This document shows positions 17,984 to 26,314 of a stretch of DNA of 64,000 bases, piece by piece. Source of the DNA: Lentibacillus halodurans (GTDB lineage: Bacteria; Bacillota; Bacilli; Bacillales; Amphibacillaceae). The position numbers and the translations under genes are program-made. The notes under the pieces are model-generated. The model made no database searches and was not told the origin of the DNA. It saw nothing but the letters and a program-made list of their open reading frames with translations. The stretch lies in contig NZ_FOJW01000001.1 in assembly GCF_900112045.1 (NCBI RefSeq), positions 62,001 to 126,000 on the forward strand, in the 5' to 3' direction. Position 1 is the stretch's first letter, and each line of letters begins with the position of its first letter.

Positions 17984-20320
17984 TTATTTTCCCCCCTTGT
18001 CTGTCTTAAATTTAATGAGGGTGTAAATAGCAAGTGCGGCAATACCTAGAACAGCTATTTCAAATAGTGTATCAAGACCACGCATATCGACCAGGATAAC
18101 GTTGACCACATTGTTCCCACCACCAAGTTTATATGATGTTTCCAGGAAGTAATCAGAAATCGTTCCAAACCAATCACTGCTATGTGCAGAAATTCCGATC
18201 AGTGTCACCATTGCACCAAAGCCAACCGAAATGATAGCATTTGTCATTTTGGTACGGAGCGGATCGTTTCGTTTTTTGAGATTGGGCAGGTGATAGAAAC
18301 AGAGCAGAAACAGAGCTACCGAGACAGTTTCTACCACTAATTGCGTCAATGCTAAATCCGGCGCCCGATAAATGACAAACAGAAGTGCTACACCGTACCC
18401 GGCCACACCAACAATCAATATGGCTGCCAGGTTTTTCTTCGCAAATACCGTACCAATAGCTGCAGCAATGATGACCAGTACGACAGCCACCTCAATAATA
18501 CTTACCGGCGCCAGGTTGCTGAAATCAATCGTAAAACCGTTTGTAGCCAGCATAAATCCGGCAGTAACGATCAGAATGGTACTTAAAATGAGCGCCATAT
18601 AAAGTCTTAGTGAGCCGGTCATATAGAATGTAGTCATTTTTCTTGAATAGATATCCAGTTTTTCCATGAACGAATTATAAACTTTGTTGACACTCCATGT
18701 ACCCGGAAGTACCTGGTAAACACCGTTCCACTTCGTTCGTGTGACAGCCAGGATAGCACCGAGACCCACAACAGCGAGGGACATTTGGAAGGCCGTTGAG
18801 TCCCATCCATGCCAGAAATGAATGTCTTTTACAATGTCGCCGCCGTACACAGCTTCTGCCGCATGGGCGATAAATGTTCCGTTGAAAGCGTTAGGGAACA
18901 AGCCGATCAGAATAACCCCGAGCACAAGGATTGCCGGTGATATCAGCATGCCAAACGGTGCTTCATGCGGTTTCTTGGCCAGTTTGTCAACCTGTGTTTT
19001 TCCGCCGAACGTTCCAAACAAAAAGTAAAGGGAATAAACAAACGTAAAGATGCTTCCGAACACGGCTAAATATGGGATAGCCTCGGCCAGGAAACTGGCA
19101 GTCGCATTCATTCCTTCCCTTAAGTCGAGTGTCGAATCGAAAAACAGTTCTTTACTATAAAACCCATTTAGGAACGGCAAAGGTATGCCAGCCATGGAAA
19201 ACGTTCCAAACAGAGCAAGTGTTGCAGTAATTGGCATAAAGGTAAACAAGCCACCCAATTTACGTATGTCGCGTGTGCCCGTTTCATGATCAACAGTACC
19301 TGCTACCATAAACAGGCTGCCCTTGAATGTGGCATGATTCAAAATGTGGAAAACCGCTGCAAAAACAGCAGCTTTTGTACCAAAGCCAAGCATTGCCATG
19401 ATCATACCTAATTGACTGACAGTAGAGAAGGCTAGAATTGCCTTAAGATCTGTCTGATGGACGGCCATATAGGATGCCCAGCAAAGTGTTATGATACCTG
19501 CAAGACTGACAATGATGAAAAACCACTCGAAATCGGCAAACACCGGTGAAAAACGTGCAACTAAATAGAGTCCAGCTTTAACCATTGTTGCTGAATGGAG
19601 ATACGCGCTGACAGGCGTCGGTGCTTCCATGGCATCTGGCAGCCAGATATGAAAGGGGAATTGAGCCGATTTCGTAAAAGCTCCCAATAAGATGAAGCCA
19701 AGAGCAAGCGGCATATATGGATGATTCAGTATCATATCAGCATTTGCGATCATTACTTGTATACTTGTTGTACCGGAAATGACTGATAACAGAATAAAGC
19801 CGCCGAACATGCTTAAGCCGCCAAAAATGGTGATCATCATTGATTTTAATGCACCATATCTCGATTTTTCTTTAAAATGCCAATAACCAATCAGTAAAAA
19901 TGATGAAATGGAGGTTAATTCCCAGAATGTATAAAGCACAAAAACATTATCCGATAAGACAATTCCGAGCATCGCCGACATGAACATCAGCAAATAGACA
20001 TAAAAATGCCCAAGATTTTCACTGCGATCAAGGTAGTAGATCGAATATAAAACAACGAGAGCCCCTATTCCACTTATCAGCAGGGCAAAGAGCAGACTCA
20101 GACCATCAAGGTGGAAATCGAGATTTATCCCGAGTGACGGAATCCAATTATATGTATGCTGTATCGATTCAAATCCTGTACCAGTAAATTGGATAAAGTA
20201 AAGAAATATGGCAAAAGGAACAAAGAATACAAAAACACCTGTATGTATTTTCTGTTTGAACCTACTAATGAATGGAATAAAGCAAGCTAGCAGAAGTGGG
20301 ATTAGCACTGTAAATATCAT
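17984..20320 (-). CDS. mrpA: Mrp Na+/H+ antiporter subunit A
   Basis: Largest subunit, 778 residues, with an N-terminal NuoL-like antiporter module (NVFVLYTFWELTSISSFLLI with its conserved Glu; AFTKSAQFPFHIWLPDAMEAP with the conserved Lys) and C-terminal helices of the MbhD/MbhE type ending VNVILVDMRGLDTLFEIAVLG. The length equals an unfused MrpA (about 770-805); a fused MrpAB would be far longer. AGGAGGAC precedes the ATG. It is the first gene of the mrpACDEFG operon and sits next to sda. Confidence 0.97.
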   Translation of the reverse strand: MIFTVLIPLLLACFIPFISRFKQKIHTGVFVFFVPFAIFLYFIQFTGTGFESIQHTYNWIPSLGINLDFHLDGLSLLFALLISGIGALVVLYSIYYLDRSENLGHFYVYLLMFMSAMLGIVLSDNVFVLYTFWELTSISSFLLIGYWHFKEKSRYGALKSMMITIFGGLSMFGGFILLSVISGTTSIQVMIANADMILNHPYMPLALGFILLGAFTKSAQFPFHIWLPDAMEAPTPVSAYLHSATMVKAGLYLVARFSPVFADFEWFFIIVSLAGIITLCWASYMAVHQTDLKAILAFSTVSQLGMIMAMLGFGTKAAVFAAVFHILNHATFKGSLFMVAGTVDHETGTRDIRKLGGLFTFMPITATLALFGTFSMAGIPLPFLNGFYSKELFFDSTLDLREGMNATASFLAEAIPYLAVFGSIFTFVYSLYFLFGTFGGKTQVDKLAKKPHEAPFGMLISPAILVLGVILIGLFPNAFNGTFIAHAAEAVYGGDIVKDIHFWHGWDSTAFQMSLAVVGLGAILAVTRTKWNGVYQVLPGTWSVNKVYNSFMEKLDIYSRKMTTFYMTGSLRLYMALILSTILIVTAGFMLATNGFTIDFSNLAPVSIIEVAVVLVIIAAAIGTVFAKKNLAAILIVGVAGYGVALLFVIYRAPDLALTQLVVETVSVALFLLCFYHLPNLKKRNDPLRTKMTNAIISVGFGAMVTLIGISAHSSDWFGTISDYFLETSYKLGGGNNVVNVILVDMRGLDTLFEIAVLGIAALAIYTLIKFKTDKGGK

Positions 20321-20399
20321 TTGATTGTAGTCCTCCTATATAGATTACGGGCAGATTCATACAGTTTGGGGAAAACCTTTTATACCAGGGCTATTCAGT

Positions 20400-20428
20400 A
20401 GTTTATGTATAACATATAATGTTATCAA
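20400..20428 (-). promoter_or_regulatory. probable mrp operon promoter with spacer palindrome
   Basis: On the minus strand, TTGATA (20423-20428) and TAAACT (20400-20405) are separated by 17 bases. A perfect inverted repeat ATAACAT-ATA-ATGTTAT spans 20409-20425, between and touching the hexamers, so a regulator could bind there. Confidence 0.45.
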
Positions 20429-20461
20429 CGATAGCTTATCATAATACGGGTCATGAGAAAA

Positions 20462-20495
20462 TAAAAAACCCCTAACCAATTTGATTGATCGGGGG
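20462..20495 (-). terminator. terminator of sda
   Basis: On the minus strand CCCC (20491-20494) pairs with GGGG (20469-20472), with an inner TCAAT/ATTGG helix, followed by TTTTTTAT. It lies just after the sda stop codon. Confidence 0.75.
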
Positions 20496-20512
20496 CGTTG
20501 TTCACAAAACTT

Positions 20513-20653
20513 TCAATTATACGATTTTATTTTGTCTGATAAACGTCTTCTCTGAATTTCTTTTTCAATTAAATATATAAAGTCGGGGCTTAAGTTTAAT
20601 TCATTTGCTTTGTAATAGGATTCCAGCAACAACTCATCAGATAAATATTCCAT
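20513..20653 (-). CDS. sda: sporulation histidine kinase inhibitor Sda (46 aa)
   Basis: Small checkpoint protein that binds sporulation sensor kinases such as KinA and blocks autophosphorylation when replication is perturbed. The frame encodes 46 residues starting [20 protein letters not shown] and continuing through [15 protein letters not shown]. This matches the two-helix hairpin and the 46-residue length of B. subtilis Sda, whose own sequence has LSDELLIESYFKATEMNL at the same place. TTAGGAGGG lies upstream of the ATG. The gene is followed by a terminator and preceded by a DnaA-box cluster. Confidence 0.95.
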   Translation of the reverse strand: MEYLSDELLLESYYKANELNLSPDFIYLIEKEIQRRRLSDKIKSYN

Positions 20654-20670
20654 GACTATAGCCCTCCTAA

Positions 20671-20681
20671 CTTTTTGAACA
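20671..20681 (-). repeat. single TGTTCAAAAAG arm in the sda leader
   Basis: An exact copy (minus strand) of the 11-base arm seen twice around alaS. It lies just before the sda ribosome site. No matching partner arm is seen nearby. Confidence 0.5.
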
Positions 20682-20710
20682 ACTTACTGTAAATCATGTT
20701 GATGGTTAAT

Positions 20711-20739
20711 AATTTATCACGAAATAGGTAACAGAACAA
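20711..20739 (-). promoter_or_regulatory. possible sda promoter
   Basis: On the minus strand TTGTTC (20734-20739) and TAAATT (20711-20716) are 17 bases apart. Both hexamers are weak matches, as expected for a promoter needing an activator; the DnaA boxes begin nine bases upstream. Confidence 0.4.
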
Positions 20740-20747
20740 GATAATCG

Positions 20748-20846
20748 TTATCTACAAATGGTTGTAGATAACTTGTGCATAAATCGTTAAAAAGGGCGAA
20801 AAATGTTGATGTTTCACTGTGGATTTTGTGTATAAAGTTATCCACA
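20748..20846. promoter_or_regulatory. DnaA-box cluster between sda and yqeG
   Basis: Consensus boxes (TTATNCACA, either strand): TGTGCATAA 20774-20782, TGTGTATAA 20827-20835 and TTATCCACA 20838-20846. One-mismatch boxes: TTATCTACA 20748-20756 and TGTAGATAA 20763-20771, which form an 11-bp inverted repeat (20747-20757 with 20762-20772). TGTGGATTT at 20818 is a further weak site. In B. subtilis the sda promoter region is a DnaA-binding cluster and sda responds to DnaA. Confidence 0.88.
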
Positions 20847-21053
20847 CATCGAAAAATGAAAGAAAATGTCGAACGTTTCTTTGCATAATTCATTGTCACT
20901 TAAAGGTTTTTTCGTATGATATTTCTTTTATTATGATGGAAAGTTATTATAGGATTAAGTTATAATTAGTAGTTGTTATGCAGTTTGTCATTTTTCATTG
21001 TGGATATTTACATAAGAGGGACATTTCCAATATAAGTGTAAGAGGTGTAACGG

Positions 21054-21569
21054 TTGTTGAGATACTTGTTGCCAAATGAACATGTAAAGAGTATTTTTGA
21101 TATTCATCCTGAAGCGTTGAAGGAAAAACGTATTAAAGGTATTATTACTGATTTGGATAATACACTTGTAGCCTGGGATGTTGCAGACGCAACCCCGGAA
21201 GTTATTGAATGGTTCAGGTGGATGAAAGAACATGATATTAAAGTGACGATTATTTCAAATAATAAATGGGAGCGGGTGAAAATTTTTTCCGAACCGCTCG
21301 ATACCCCATTTGTCTTCAGTGCCAGAAAACCTTTGAGACAAGCATTTAAACAGGCTGCCAAAGAAATGAATCTGAACAAAGATGAAATTGTCGTAATAGG
21401 TGACCAGGTTTTGACAGATGTACTTGGCGGAAACTTTGCAGGTTTCTATACCATACTGGTTGTACCAATCGTTCAGACCGATGGAAGAGTCACCAGATTT
21501 AATCGGAAAATTGAACGGCGAATTTTAAGTTATATGCGTAAAAAAGGCAAGATAACCTGGGAGGAATGA
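21054..21569 (+). CDS. yqeG: YqeG family HAD-IIIA phosphatase
   Basis: Haloacid-dehalogenase-type hydrolase of 171 residues. Motif I is TDLDNTLVAWD (about residues 33-43), motif II IISNN near 64, and GDQVLTDVLGGN near 118 is motif III/IV. The start is TTG at 21054, with AGAGGTG seven bases before it. It opens the widely conserved yqeG-yqeH-aroE-yhbY-nadD-yqeK-rsfS-yqeM cluster. The physiological substrate is not known to me. Confidence 0.94.
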   Translation: MLRYLLPNEHVKSIFDIHPEALKEKRIKGIITDLDNTLVAWDVADATPEVIEWFRWMKEHDIKVTIISNNKWERVKIFSEPLDTPFVFSARKPLRQAFKQAAKEMNLNKDEIVVIGDQVLTDVLGGNFAGFYTILVVPIVQTDGRVTRFNRKIERRILSYMRKKGKITWEE

Positions 21570-21571
21570 GA

Positions 21572-22675
21572 ATGGAAGAAATAATTTGTCAGGGCTGTGG
21601 TGTTCATATCCAAACTTCTTTTCCGGACAGGGCAGGGTATACACCAAATGCAGCACTTGATAAAGAAACGATTTTATGCAAACGCTGCTTTCGTCTTAAA
21701 CATTATAATGAAATACAGGACGTTTCCATGTCAGATGATGATTTTTTGAAAATGGTCAGTCAAATTCGTGACAAAGAAGGTCTTGTCGTTCATTTAGTTG
21801 ATATTTTTGATGTCGATGGAACGTTGGTTAAGAGTCTTTCGCGAATTGTCGGTCATAAACCGGTCATTTTGGCAGCGAATAAAATGGATTTATTGCCGAA
21901 ATCCACAAACCGCAATAAATTGATTAAATGGTTGAGGACAACAGTAAAAGAAGCAGGAATATCCGTAGAAGGCGTTTATCTGATTTCATCGGTAAAGGGC
22001 CATGGAATGTCTGATCTGACTCAAGCAATTGACGACCACCGAAACGAGAAAGATGTATATATTGTGGGAACGACAAACGTGGGTAAATCTACGTTCATTA
22101 ATAAACTGATCCAAAAAACAACGGGTACAGAGAATGTGATCACAACGTCCTATTTTCCTGGAACAACGTTAGGTTTTATCGAAATTCCGCTCGATGATCA
22201 GAATGCTGCCTTAATTGATACGCCTGGTATTGTCAACAGGAAGCAGATAGCACATTATATTTCTGACAATGATCTGAAAATCGTTACACCGAAGAAGGAG
22301 ATCAAGCCACGGGTTTACCAACTGAATAATCAGCAGACCCTTTATTTTGGCGGACTTGCCCGGATGGATTTTAACAAAGGGGAAAGGCAATCATTTGTTT
22401 GCTATTTTTCAAATGAATTGTCCATTCACCGAACAAAACTGAAAAATGCCGACCATCTGTTGAACGAACACAGGGGCGGGCTTTTGTCACCACCTGACGA
22501 TGAGACCCTTCGGAGGATACCAGAACTGACGGAACATACATATCGACTGGAATATGAGAAAATGGATATTGTTTTCCCGGGCTTAGGATGGGTGACGGTC
22601 CCTGGGGGAAATGTGACCGTTACAGCACACAGTCCGAAAGGTGTCCATGTATCATTACGAAAGTCGTTTATATAG
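21572..22675 (+). CDS. yqeH: ribosome biogenesis GTPase YqeH
   Basis: Circularly permuted GTPase required for 30S subunit assembly. The N-terminal zinc finger uses CQGC (residue 5) and CKRC (near 34). The G motifs are permuted: NKMD (G4, near 108) comes before GTTNVGKST (G1, near 166) and DTPG (G3, near 214), followed by a C-terminal RNA-binding domain. I use the ATG at 21572 because GGGAGG lies seven bases upstream; the ATG at 21566 is too close to it. It overlaps nothing and follows yqeG directly. Confidence 0.96.
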   Translation: MEEIICQGCGVHIQTSFPDRAGYTPNAALDKETILCKRCFRLKHYNEIQDVSMSDDDFLKMVSQIRDKEGLVVHLVDIFDVDGTLVKSLSRIVGHKPVILAANKMDLLPKSTNRNKLIKWLRTTVKEAGISVEGVYLISSVKGHGMSDLTQAIDDHRNEKDVYIVGTTNVGKSTFINKLIQKTTGTENVITTSYFPGTTLGFIEIPLDDQNAALIDTPGIVNRKQIAHYISDNDLKIVTPKKEIKPRVYQLNNQQTLYFGGLARMDFNKGERQSFVCYFSNELSIHRTKLKNADHLLNEHRGGLLSPPDDETLRRIPELTEHTYRLEYEKMDIVFPGLGWVTVPGGNVTVTAHSPKGVHVSLRKSFI

Positions 22676-22686
22676 GAGGGGTTCGA

Positions 22687-23532
22687 GTGGCGTATAAATT
22701 AGGTCTTATCGGTTATCCTGTTAAACATTCCCTGTCACCCTGGATTCACCAGCAGTTTCTTACAAAGGCTGGACTAGCAGGGGAATATTCTATCGAGGAA
22801 ATAGCCCCGAATGATTCATTTAAACAAGAAGTAGAGCGTATAAAAAGCAGTCAGTTCGATGGATTTAATGTGACAGTTCCATATAAAAAACAAATCATCC
22901 CATATCTGGATCATTTGGATAAACAGGCACAAGCGATTGGAGCCGTCAACACTGTTGTCAGACAGAATAAAAAATGGATCGGCTATAATACAGATGGTGC
23001 GGGCTATATTACTGGATTGAAGCATTATTACCCATCTATTTTTGCAAATAAACAATGCAGCATATTATTAATCGGTGCCGGTGGTGCTGCCCGCGGAATT
23101 TTTCATAGTTTGGCAGCAGCAGGTTTTACACGGATTGATATCGCCAACCGGACACGATCAAGTGCAGAAAACATCGCCGCATCAGGCGGGAGGAAAACAA
23201 AGACGTCCATCATAACATTAAAAGATGCAGCATATCATCTCAGCTATTATGATTTGATCATTCAAACGACAAATGTCGGGATGAGACCAAATGTGCGTGA
23301 TACGGTGATTTCACTGGAACATATGAGTAAAGATGCCATTGTTAGTGATATTGTTTATCAGCCGATTGAAACCGAATTTTTGCATCAAGCAGGCAAAAAA
23401 GGGGCATCTGTACATTACGGTCATACGATGCTTTTGTATCAGGCACAGTATGCATTTGAACTTTGGACGTCAAAAAAAGTACCGCTTGACGACATGGAGC
23501 AACAACTACAAAATATATTGGAAGGAAGATAA
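22687..23532 (+). CDS. aroE: shikimate dehydrogenase
   Basis: Reduces 3-dehydroshikimate to shikimate with NADPH in the chorismate pathway. The 281-residue protein shows KLGLIGYPVKHSLSP at its start, the substrate-site NVTVPYKK near 60, NTDGAGY near 100, and the nucleotide-binding GAGGAARG near 127. The start is the GTG at 22687 preceded by TAGGAGGGG; an upstream frame extension overlaps yqeH and has no ribosome site. Its place inside the yqe cluster is conserved in Bacillales. Confidence 0.96.
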   Translation: MAYKLGLIGYPVKHSLSPWIHQQFLTKAGLAGEYSIEEIAPNDSFKQEVERIKSSQFDGFNVTVPYKKQIIPYLDHLDKQAQAIGAVNTVVRQNKKWIGYNTDGAGYITGLKHYYPSIFANKQCSILLIGAGGAARGIFHSLAAAGFTRIDIANRTRSSAENIAASGGRKTKTSIITLKDAAYHLSYYDLIIQTTNVGMRPNVRDTVISLEHMSKDAIVSDIVYQPIETEFLHQAGKKGASVHYGHTMLLYQAQYAFELWTSKKVPLDDMEQQLQNILEGR

Positions 23533-23534
23533 CC

Positions 23535-23825
23535 ATGCTAACAGGAAAACAAAAACGCTATTTGCGTTCCGAAGCACACCATTTAAAACCTATTTTTCAA
23601 GTTGGCAAAACAGGTGTCAACGACAATATGATACGACAAATAGAAGAAGCTTTGGAGAAGCGAGAATTGCTGAAAGTCAGTGTTTTGCAGAACTGTCTTG
23701 AGGACAAGAATACCGTTGCCAGCAAACTTGCTGCCGGAACTGGAGCAGAAATTGTTCAGATCATCGGCCATAATATCGTGCTATATAAAGAGTCGGAAGA
23801 GAATAAGCATATCCAGCTTCCGTAA
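23535..23825 (+). CDS. yhbY: YhbY family ribosome assembly RNA-binding protein (YqeI)
   Basis: A 96-residue CRM-domain protein that binds pre-50S ribosomal RNA particles. The GxxG RNA-binding loop is in VGKTGVNDN near residue 24, followed by the typical HHLKPI-type start and LLKVSVLQNC. The ATG lies two bases after the aroE stop with GAAGGAAG upstream, so it is cotranscribed. The family call is firm; the exact role in large-subunit assembly comes from E. coli work. Confidence 0.95.
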   Translation: MLTGKQKRYLRSEAHHLKPIFQVGKTGVNDNMIRQIEEALEKRELLKVSVLQNCLEDKNTVASKLAAGTGAEIVQIIGHNIVLYKESEENKHIQLP

Positions 23826-23850
23826 AGCAAGCAGTAAAAAGGAGTTTGTT

Positions 23851-24420
23851 ATGAAACATGTTGGCATATTAGGCGGTACCTTTGATCCTCCGCATATTGG
23901 TCATTTAATCATCGCTGAACAAACCCGTGTGGCGTTAAAACTAGATGAAGTATGGTTTATGCCATCGCATAAACCGCCGCATAAACAAAAGGCTGTCGCT
24001 GATGCGTCAGATCGCGTTGCAATGACAGAAAGAGCAGTTGCCGGAAATCCCCATTTCAAAGTTGATACGATTGAAGTGAAACGTTTAGGAAAATCGTATA
24101 CGTTTGATACAATGAAGCTGTTAAATAAAGACCATCCTGGCACTTCATTCTATTTTATCATTGGCGCTGACATGGTTGAGTATTTACCAAACTGGAAGGA
24201 TATTGATGAACTGGTGGATATCGTGACATTTGTCGGGGTCAAACGGAAAGGATTTGAACTGATGAGCGAGTATTCGGTTGTGGAAGTGGATGTTCCGTTT
24301 GTAGACATATCCTCAACTGCAATAAAAAGAATGCTGGCACATAACCAGTCGATTAAATATATGGTGCCGGAGTCAGTGGAAGCATACGTAAAGGAGAAAC
24401 ATTTATATGAAGGCAGATGA
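23851..24420 (+). CDS. nadD: nicotinate-nucleotide adenylyltransferase
   Basis: Transfers AMP to nicotinate mononucleotide to give deamido-NAD, an essential NAD biosynthesis step. The 189-residue protein has GGTFDPPHIGH (HxGH nucleotidyltransferase motif, about residues 8-18) and VDISSTAIKRM (ISSTxxR motif, near 151). AAAAAGGAG lies upstream of the ATG at 23851. A longer in-frame extension exists but overlaps yhbY. The last 14 bases overlap yqeK. Confidence 0.96.
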   Translation: MKHVGILGGTFDPPHIGHLIIAEQTRVALKLDEVWFMPSHKPPHKQKAVADASDRVAMTERAVAGNPHFKVDTIEVKRLGKSYTFDTMKLLNKDHPGTSFYFIIGADMVEYLPNWKDIDELVDIVTFVGVKRKGFELMSEYSVVEVDVPFVDISSTAIKRMLAHNQSIKYMVPESVEAYVKEKHLYEGR

Positions 24421-24994
24421 AGCAATCGATATTGTAAAACCTCATCTTAAGCAGGAAAGATTTGACCATACACTCAGGGTGGCTGACACTGCTGTTGAAC
24501 TCGCGGAAAAATATGATGTGCAGGCAGAAAAGGCAGAATTGGCAGCTATTTTGCATGATTACGCGAAGTATTTTCCGCTTGATAAAATGAGTCAGATCAT
24601 TAAGGAAAGTGAACTTCCAAACGATTTACTTGATTACCATCATGAATTGTGGCACGGTCCTGCAGCGTCTGTCATCCTACAACAAGAATACGGAGTTACA
24701 GACTCGGAAATCCGGAGTGCCATTCATTATCACACAACAGGCAGGGCCAACATGAGTCAAATGGAGACCATTCTATTTGTTGCGGATTATATTGAGCCGG
24801 GAAGATCTTTCCCTGGTGTGCAAGAAGTAAGAGAAACGGCAAAAACGGATTTGGATCGAGCTGCCTGGATGGCTTTAAGGAATACGATTCAATTTCTTGT
24901 CGGTAAACAGGCAACTGTCTATCCGGATACGTTTTACGCATACAATGATTTAACATTACGTATAACTGGAGGGAATCAAATTCATGGACAATAA
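24407..24994 (+). CDS. yqeK: YqeK family HD phosphohydrolase
   Basis: HD-domain metallo-hydrolase of 195 residues; YqeK proteins have been shown to hydrolyse diadenosine tetraphosphate symmetrically. Metal ligands are seen in RFDHTLRVADTA (near residue 22), AAILHDYAKY (HD pair near 48), HELWHGPA (near 81) and IHYHTTG (near 106). The gene overlaps nadD by 14 bases and rsfS by 11 bases, so the three are translationally coupled. No anomalies are seen. Confidence 0.94.
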   Translation: MKADEAIDIVKPHLKQERFDHTLRVADTAVELAEKYDVQAEKAELAAILHDYAKYFPLDKMSQIIKESELPNDLLDYHHELWHGPAASVILQQEYGVTDSEIRSAIHYHTTGRANMSQMETILFVADYIEPGRSFPGVQEVRETAKTDLDRAAWMALRNTIQFLVGKQATVYPDTFYAYNDLTLRITGGNQIHGQ

Positions 24995-25340
24995 CGAAAT
25001 CCTTCAAGTAATTGCAAACGCATGTGACGATAAACGAGCTGAAGACATTGTTGCATTGGACATGCAGGATGTTTCACTGATGGCTGATTATTTTTTGGTT
25101 TGCCATGGCAGCAATGAACGTCAGGTACAAGCAATTGCTGGGGCCATTAAGGAGACAATGGAGGAAACGGACATTCATGTCAAACGTATGGAAGGTTTTG
25201 AACAGGCACGCTGGATTTTAGTTGATTTGGACGATATTGTCTGCCATATTTTTCATGAAGATGAACGGTATTATTATAATCTTGAACGGTTATGGGGCGA
25301 TGCATCCAGGATTGAACTCCATATTGCCGGAAGCAGGTAG
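24984..25340 (+). CDS. rsfS: ribosomal silencing factor RsfS
   Basis: Binds ribosomal protein L14 and blocks subunit joining during starvation. The 118-residue protein carries the conserved DIVALDMQDVSLMADYFLVCHG and the region HEDERYYYNLERLWGDA. Those two blocks are the family hallmarks (the first is read at about residues 22-43). A TGGAGGG ribosome site lies inside the end of yqeK. It corresponds to yqeL of B. subtilis. Confidence 0.95.
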   Translation: MDNNEILQVIANACDDKRAEDIVALDMQDVSLMADYFLVCHGSNERQVQAIAGAIKETMEETDIHVKRMEGFEQARWILVDLDDIVCHIFHEDERYYYNLERLWGDASRIELHIAGSR

Positions 25341-25342
25341 GT

Positions 25343-26098
25343 ATGATGGCTTACGGACAAATGGCATATTATTATGATCAGCTAATGCAAGACGCTCCCT
25401 ATGATAAATGGACATCTTTCACCGAACAAATGATTCAGGAGTTCGGGAAGTCGGTTGATTCAATAGTCGATCTGGGCTGCGGTACAGGACAGATTACGAC
25501 AAGACTTGCCAGGTCTGGCTATCAGATGATCGGTGTTGATTATTCCAGTGATATGCTCAGCCTTGCTGAACAGCGTGCAAACACGGAGCAGATCTCGATT
25601 CAGTGGTTACAGCAGGATCTGCGTGCATTGGCTGGTATCAGAAATCAGGATCTGGCTATCAGTTTCTGTGATGTGCTGAATTATATAACAAAGGAAAAAG
25701 AACTTCGTCACGTATTTGAAAGTGTGTCCAGCATGCTAAAGCCTGGCGGTCTGTTTATGTTTGATGTTCATTCGTTTGATCATGTTGAGCATGATTTGGT
25801 GAACCAGACGTTTGCTGAAGTCAGTGACGATGTTTCCTACATATGGTACTGTCTGGAGGGGAATGAACAAGGGGAGATGTATCATGATTTAACATTTTTT
25901 ATTGCGGAAGGTAATAAATATTCCCGTTTCGATGAAATGCACCATCAGCGGACTTTTCCCATTTCATTTTATGACCGTTTGTTACATGACAGCGGGTTTG
26001 AAGTCCGGCATATAACCAGTGATTTTTCATTGCAGCATCATGATATTAATGAACAGTCAGAAAGAATTTTTATAACTGCCGTCAAACGATCGGAATAA
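25343..26098 (+). CDS. yqeM: class I SAM-dependent methyltransferase YqeM
   Basis: A 251-residue methyltransferase with the SAM-binding GxGxG motif VDLGCGTGQITT near residue 42, an acidic strand-2 end (GVDYSSDML) and a motif II/III region SFCDVLNYI. The family is conserved at the end of the yqe cluster, but I know no established substrate. It begins two bases after the rsfS stop codon with AAGCAGGTAGG upstream; ATG codons at 25343 and 25346 are both possible. A strong terminator follows. Confidence 0.92.
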   Translation: MMAYGQMAYYYDQLMQDAPYDKWTSFTEQMIQEFGKSVDSIVDLGCGTGQITTRLARSGYQMIGVDYSSDMLSLAEQRANTEQISIQWLQQDLRALAGIRNQDLAISFCDVLNYITKEKELRHVFESVSSMLKPGGLFMFDVHSFDHVEHDLVNQTFAEVSDDVSYIWYCLEGNEQGEMYHDLTFFIAEGNKYSRFDEMHHQRTFPISFYDRLLHDSGFEVRHITSDFSLQHHDINEQSERIFITAVKRSE

Positions 26099-26116
26099 TT
26101 TTTCCGATCGTTTTAT
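26084..26116 (+). terminator. terminator of the yqeG-yqeM operon
   Basis: AAACGATCGGAA (from 26084) pairs with TTCCGATCGTTT (ending 26114). The 5' arm includes the last codons of yqeM. Confidence 0.85.
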
Positions 26117-26314
26117 GTTTGAGGGAGGATTTTGCAAAAGGATGTCGAATAGTTATGGCAGAGAGATTTTCAAATCCACTGGTAAAAATACTCCCGCATT
26201 TCTTCTTCAATCGCTGCCCCTGTATGTAACGTGCAGTAATCCCTGCCTAAAGATGCGATTCTGTTACACAACTTCTTGAAACCTCTGATTCCCTCAAAAG
26301 GATGTGACCCCAAA

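Noticed and set aside
17984-20320. Possibility that mrpB is fused to mrpA or hidden by a frameshift
   Set aside because: MrpA ends in its normal VDMRGLDTLFEIAVLG helix at the unfused length, and the next gene begins at the adjoining base, leaving no sequence for MrpB in any frame.
24150-24425. Minus-strand frame opposite nadD
   Set aside because: It is a shadow of a conserved essential gene, with no ribosome site or recognisable domain.
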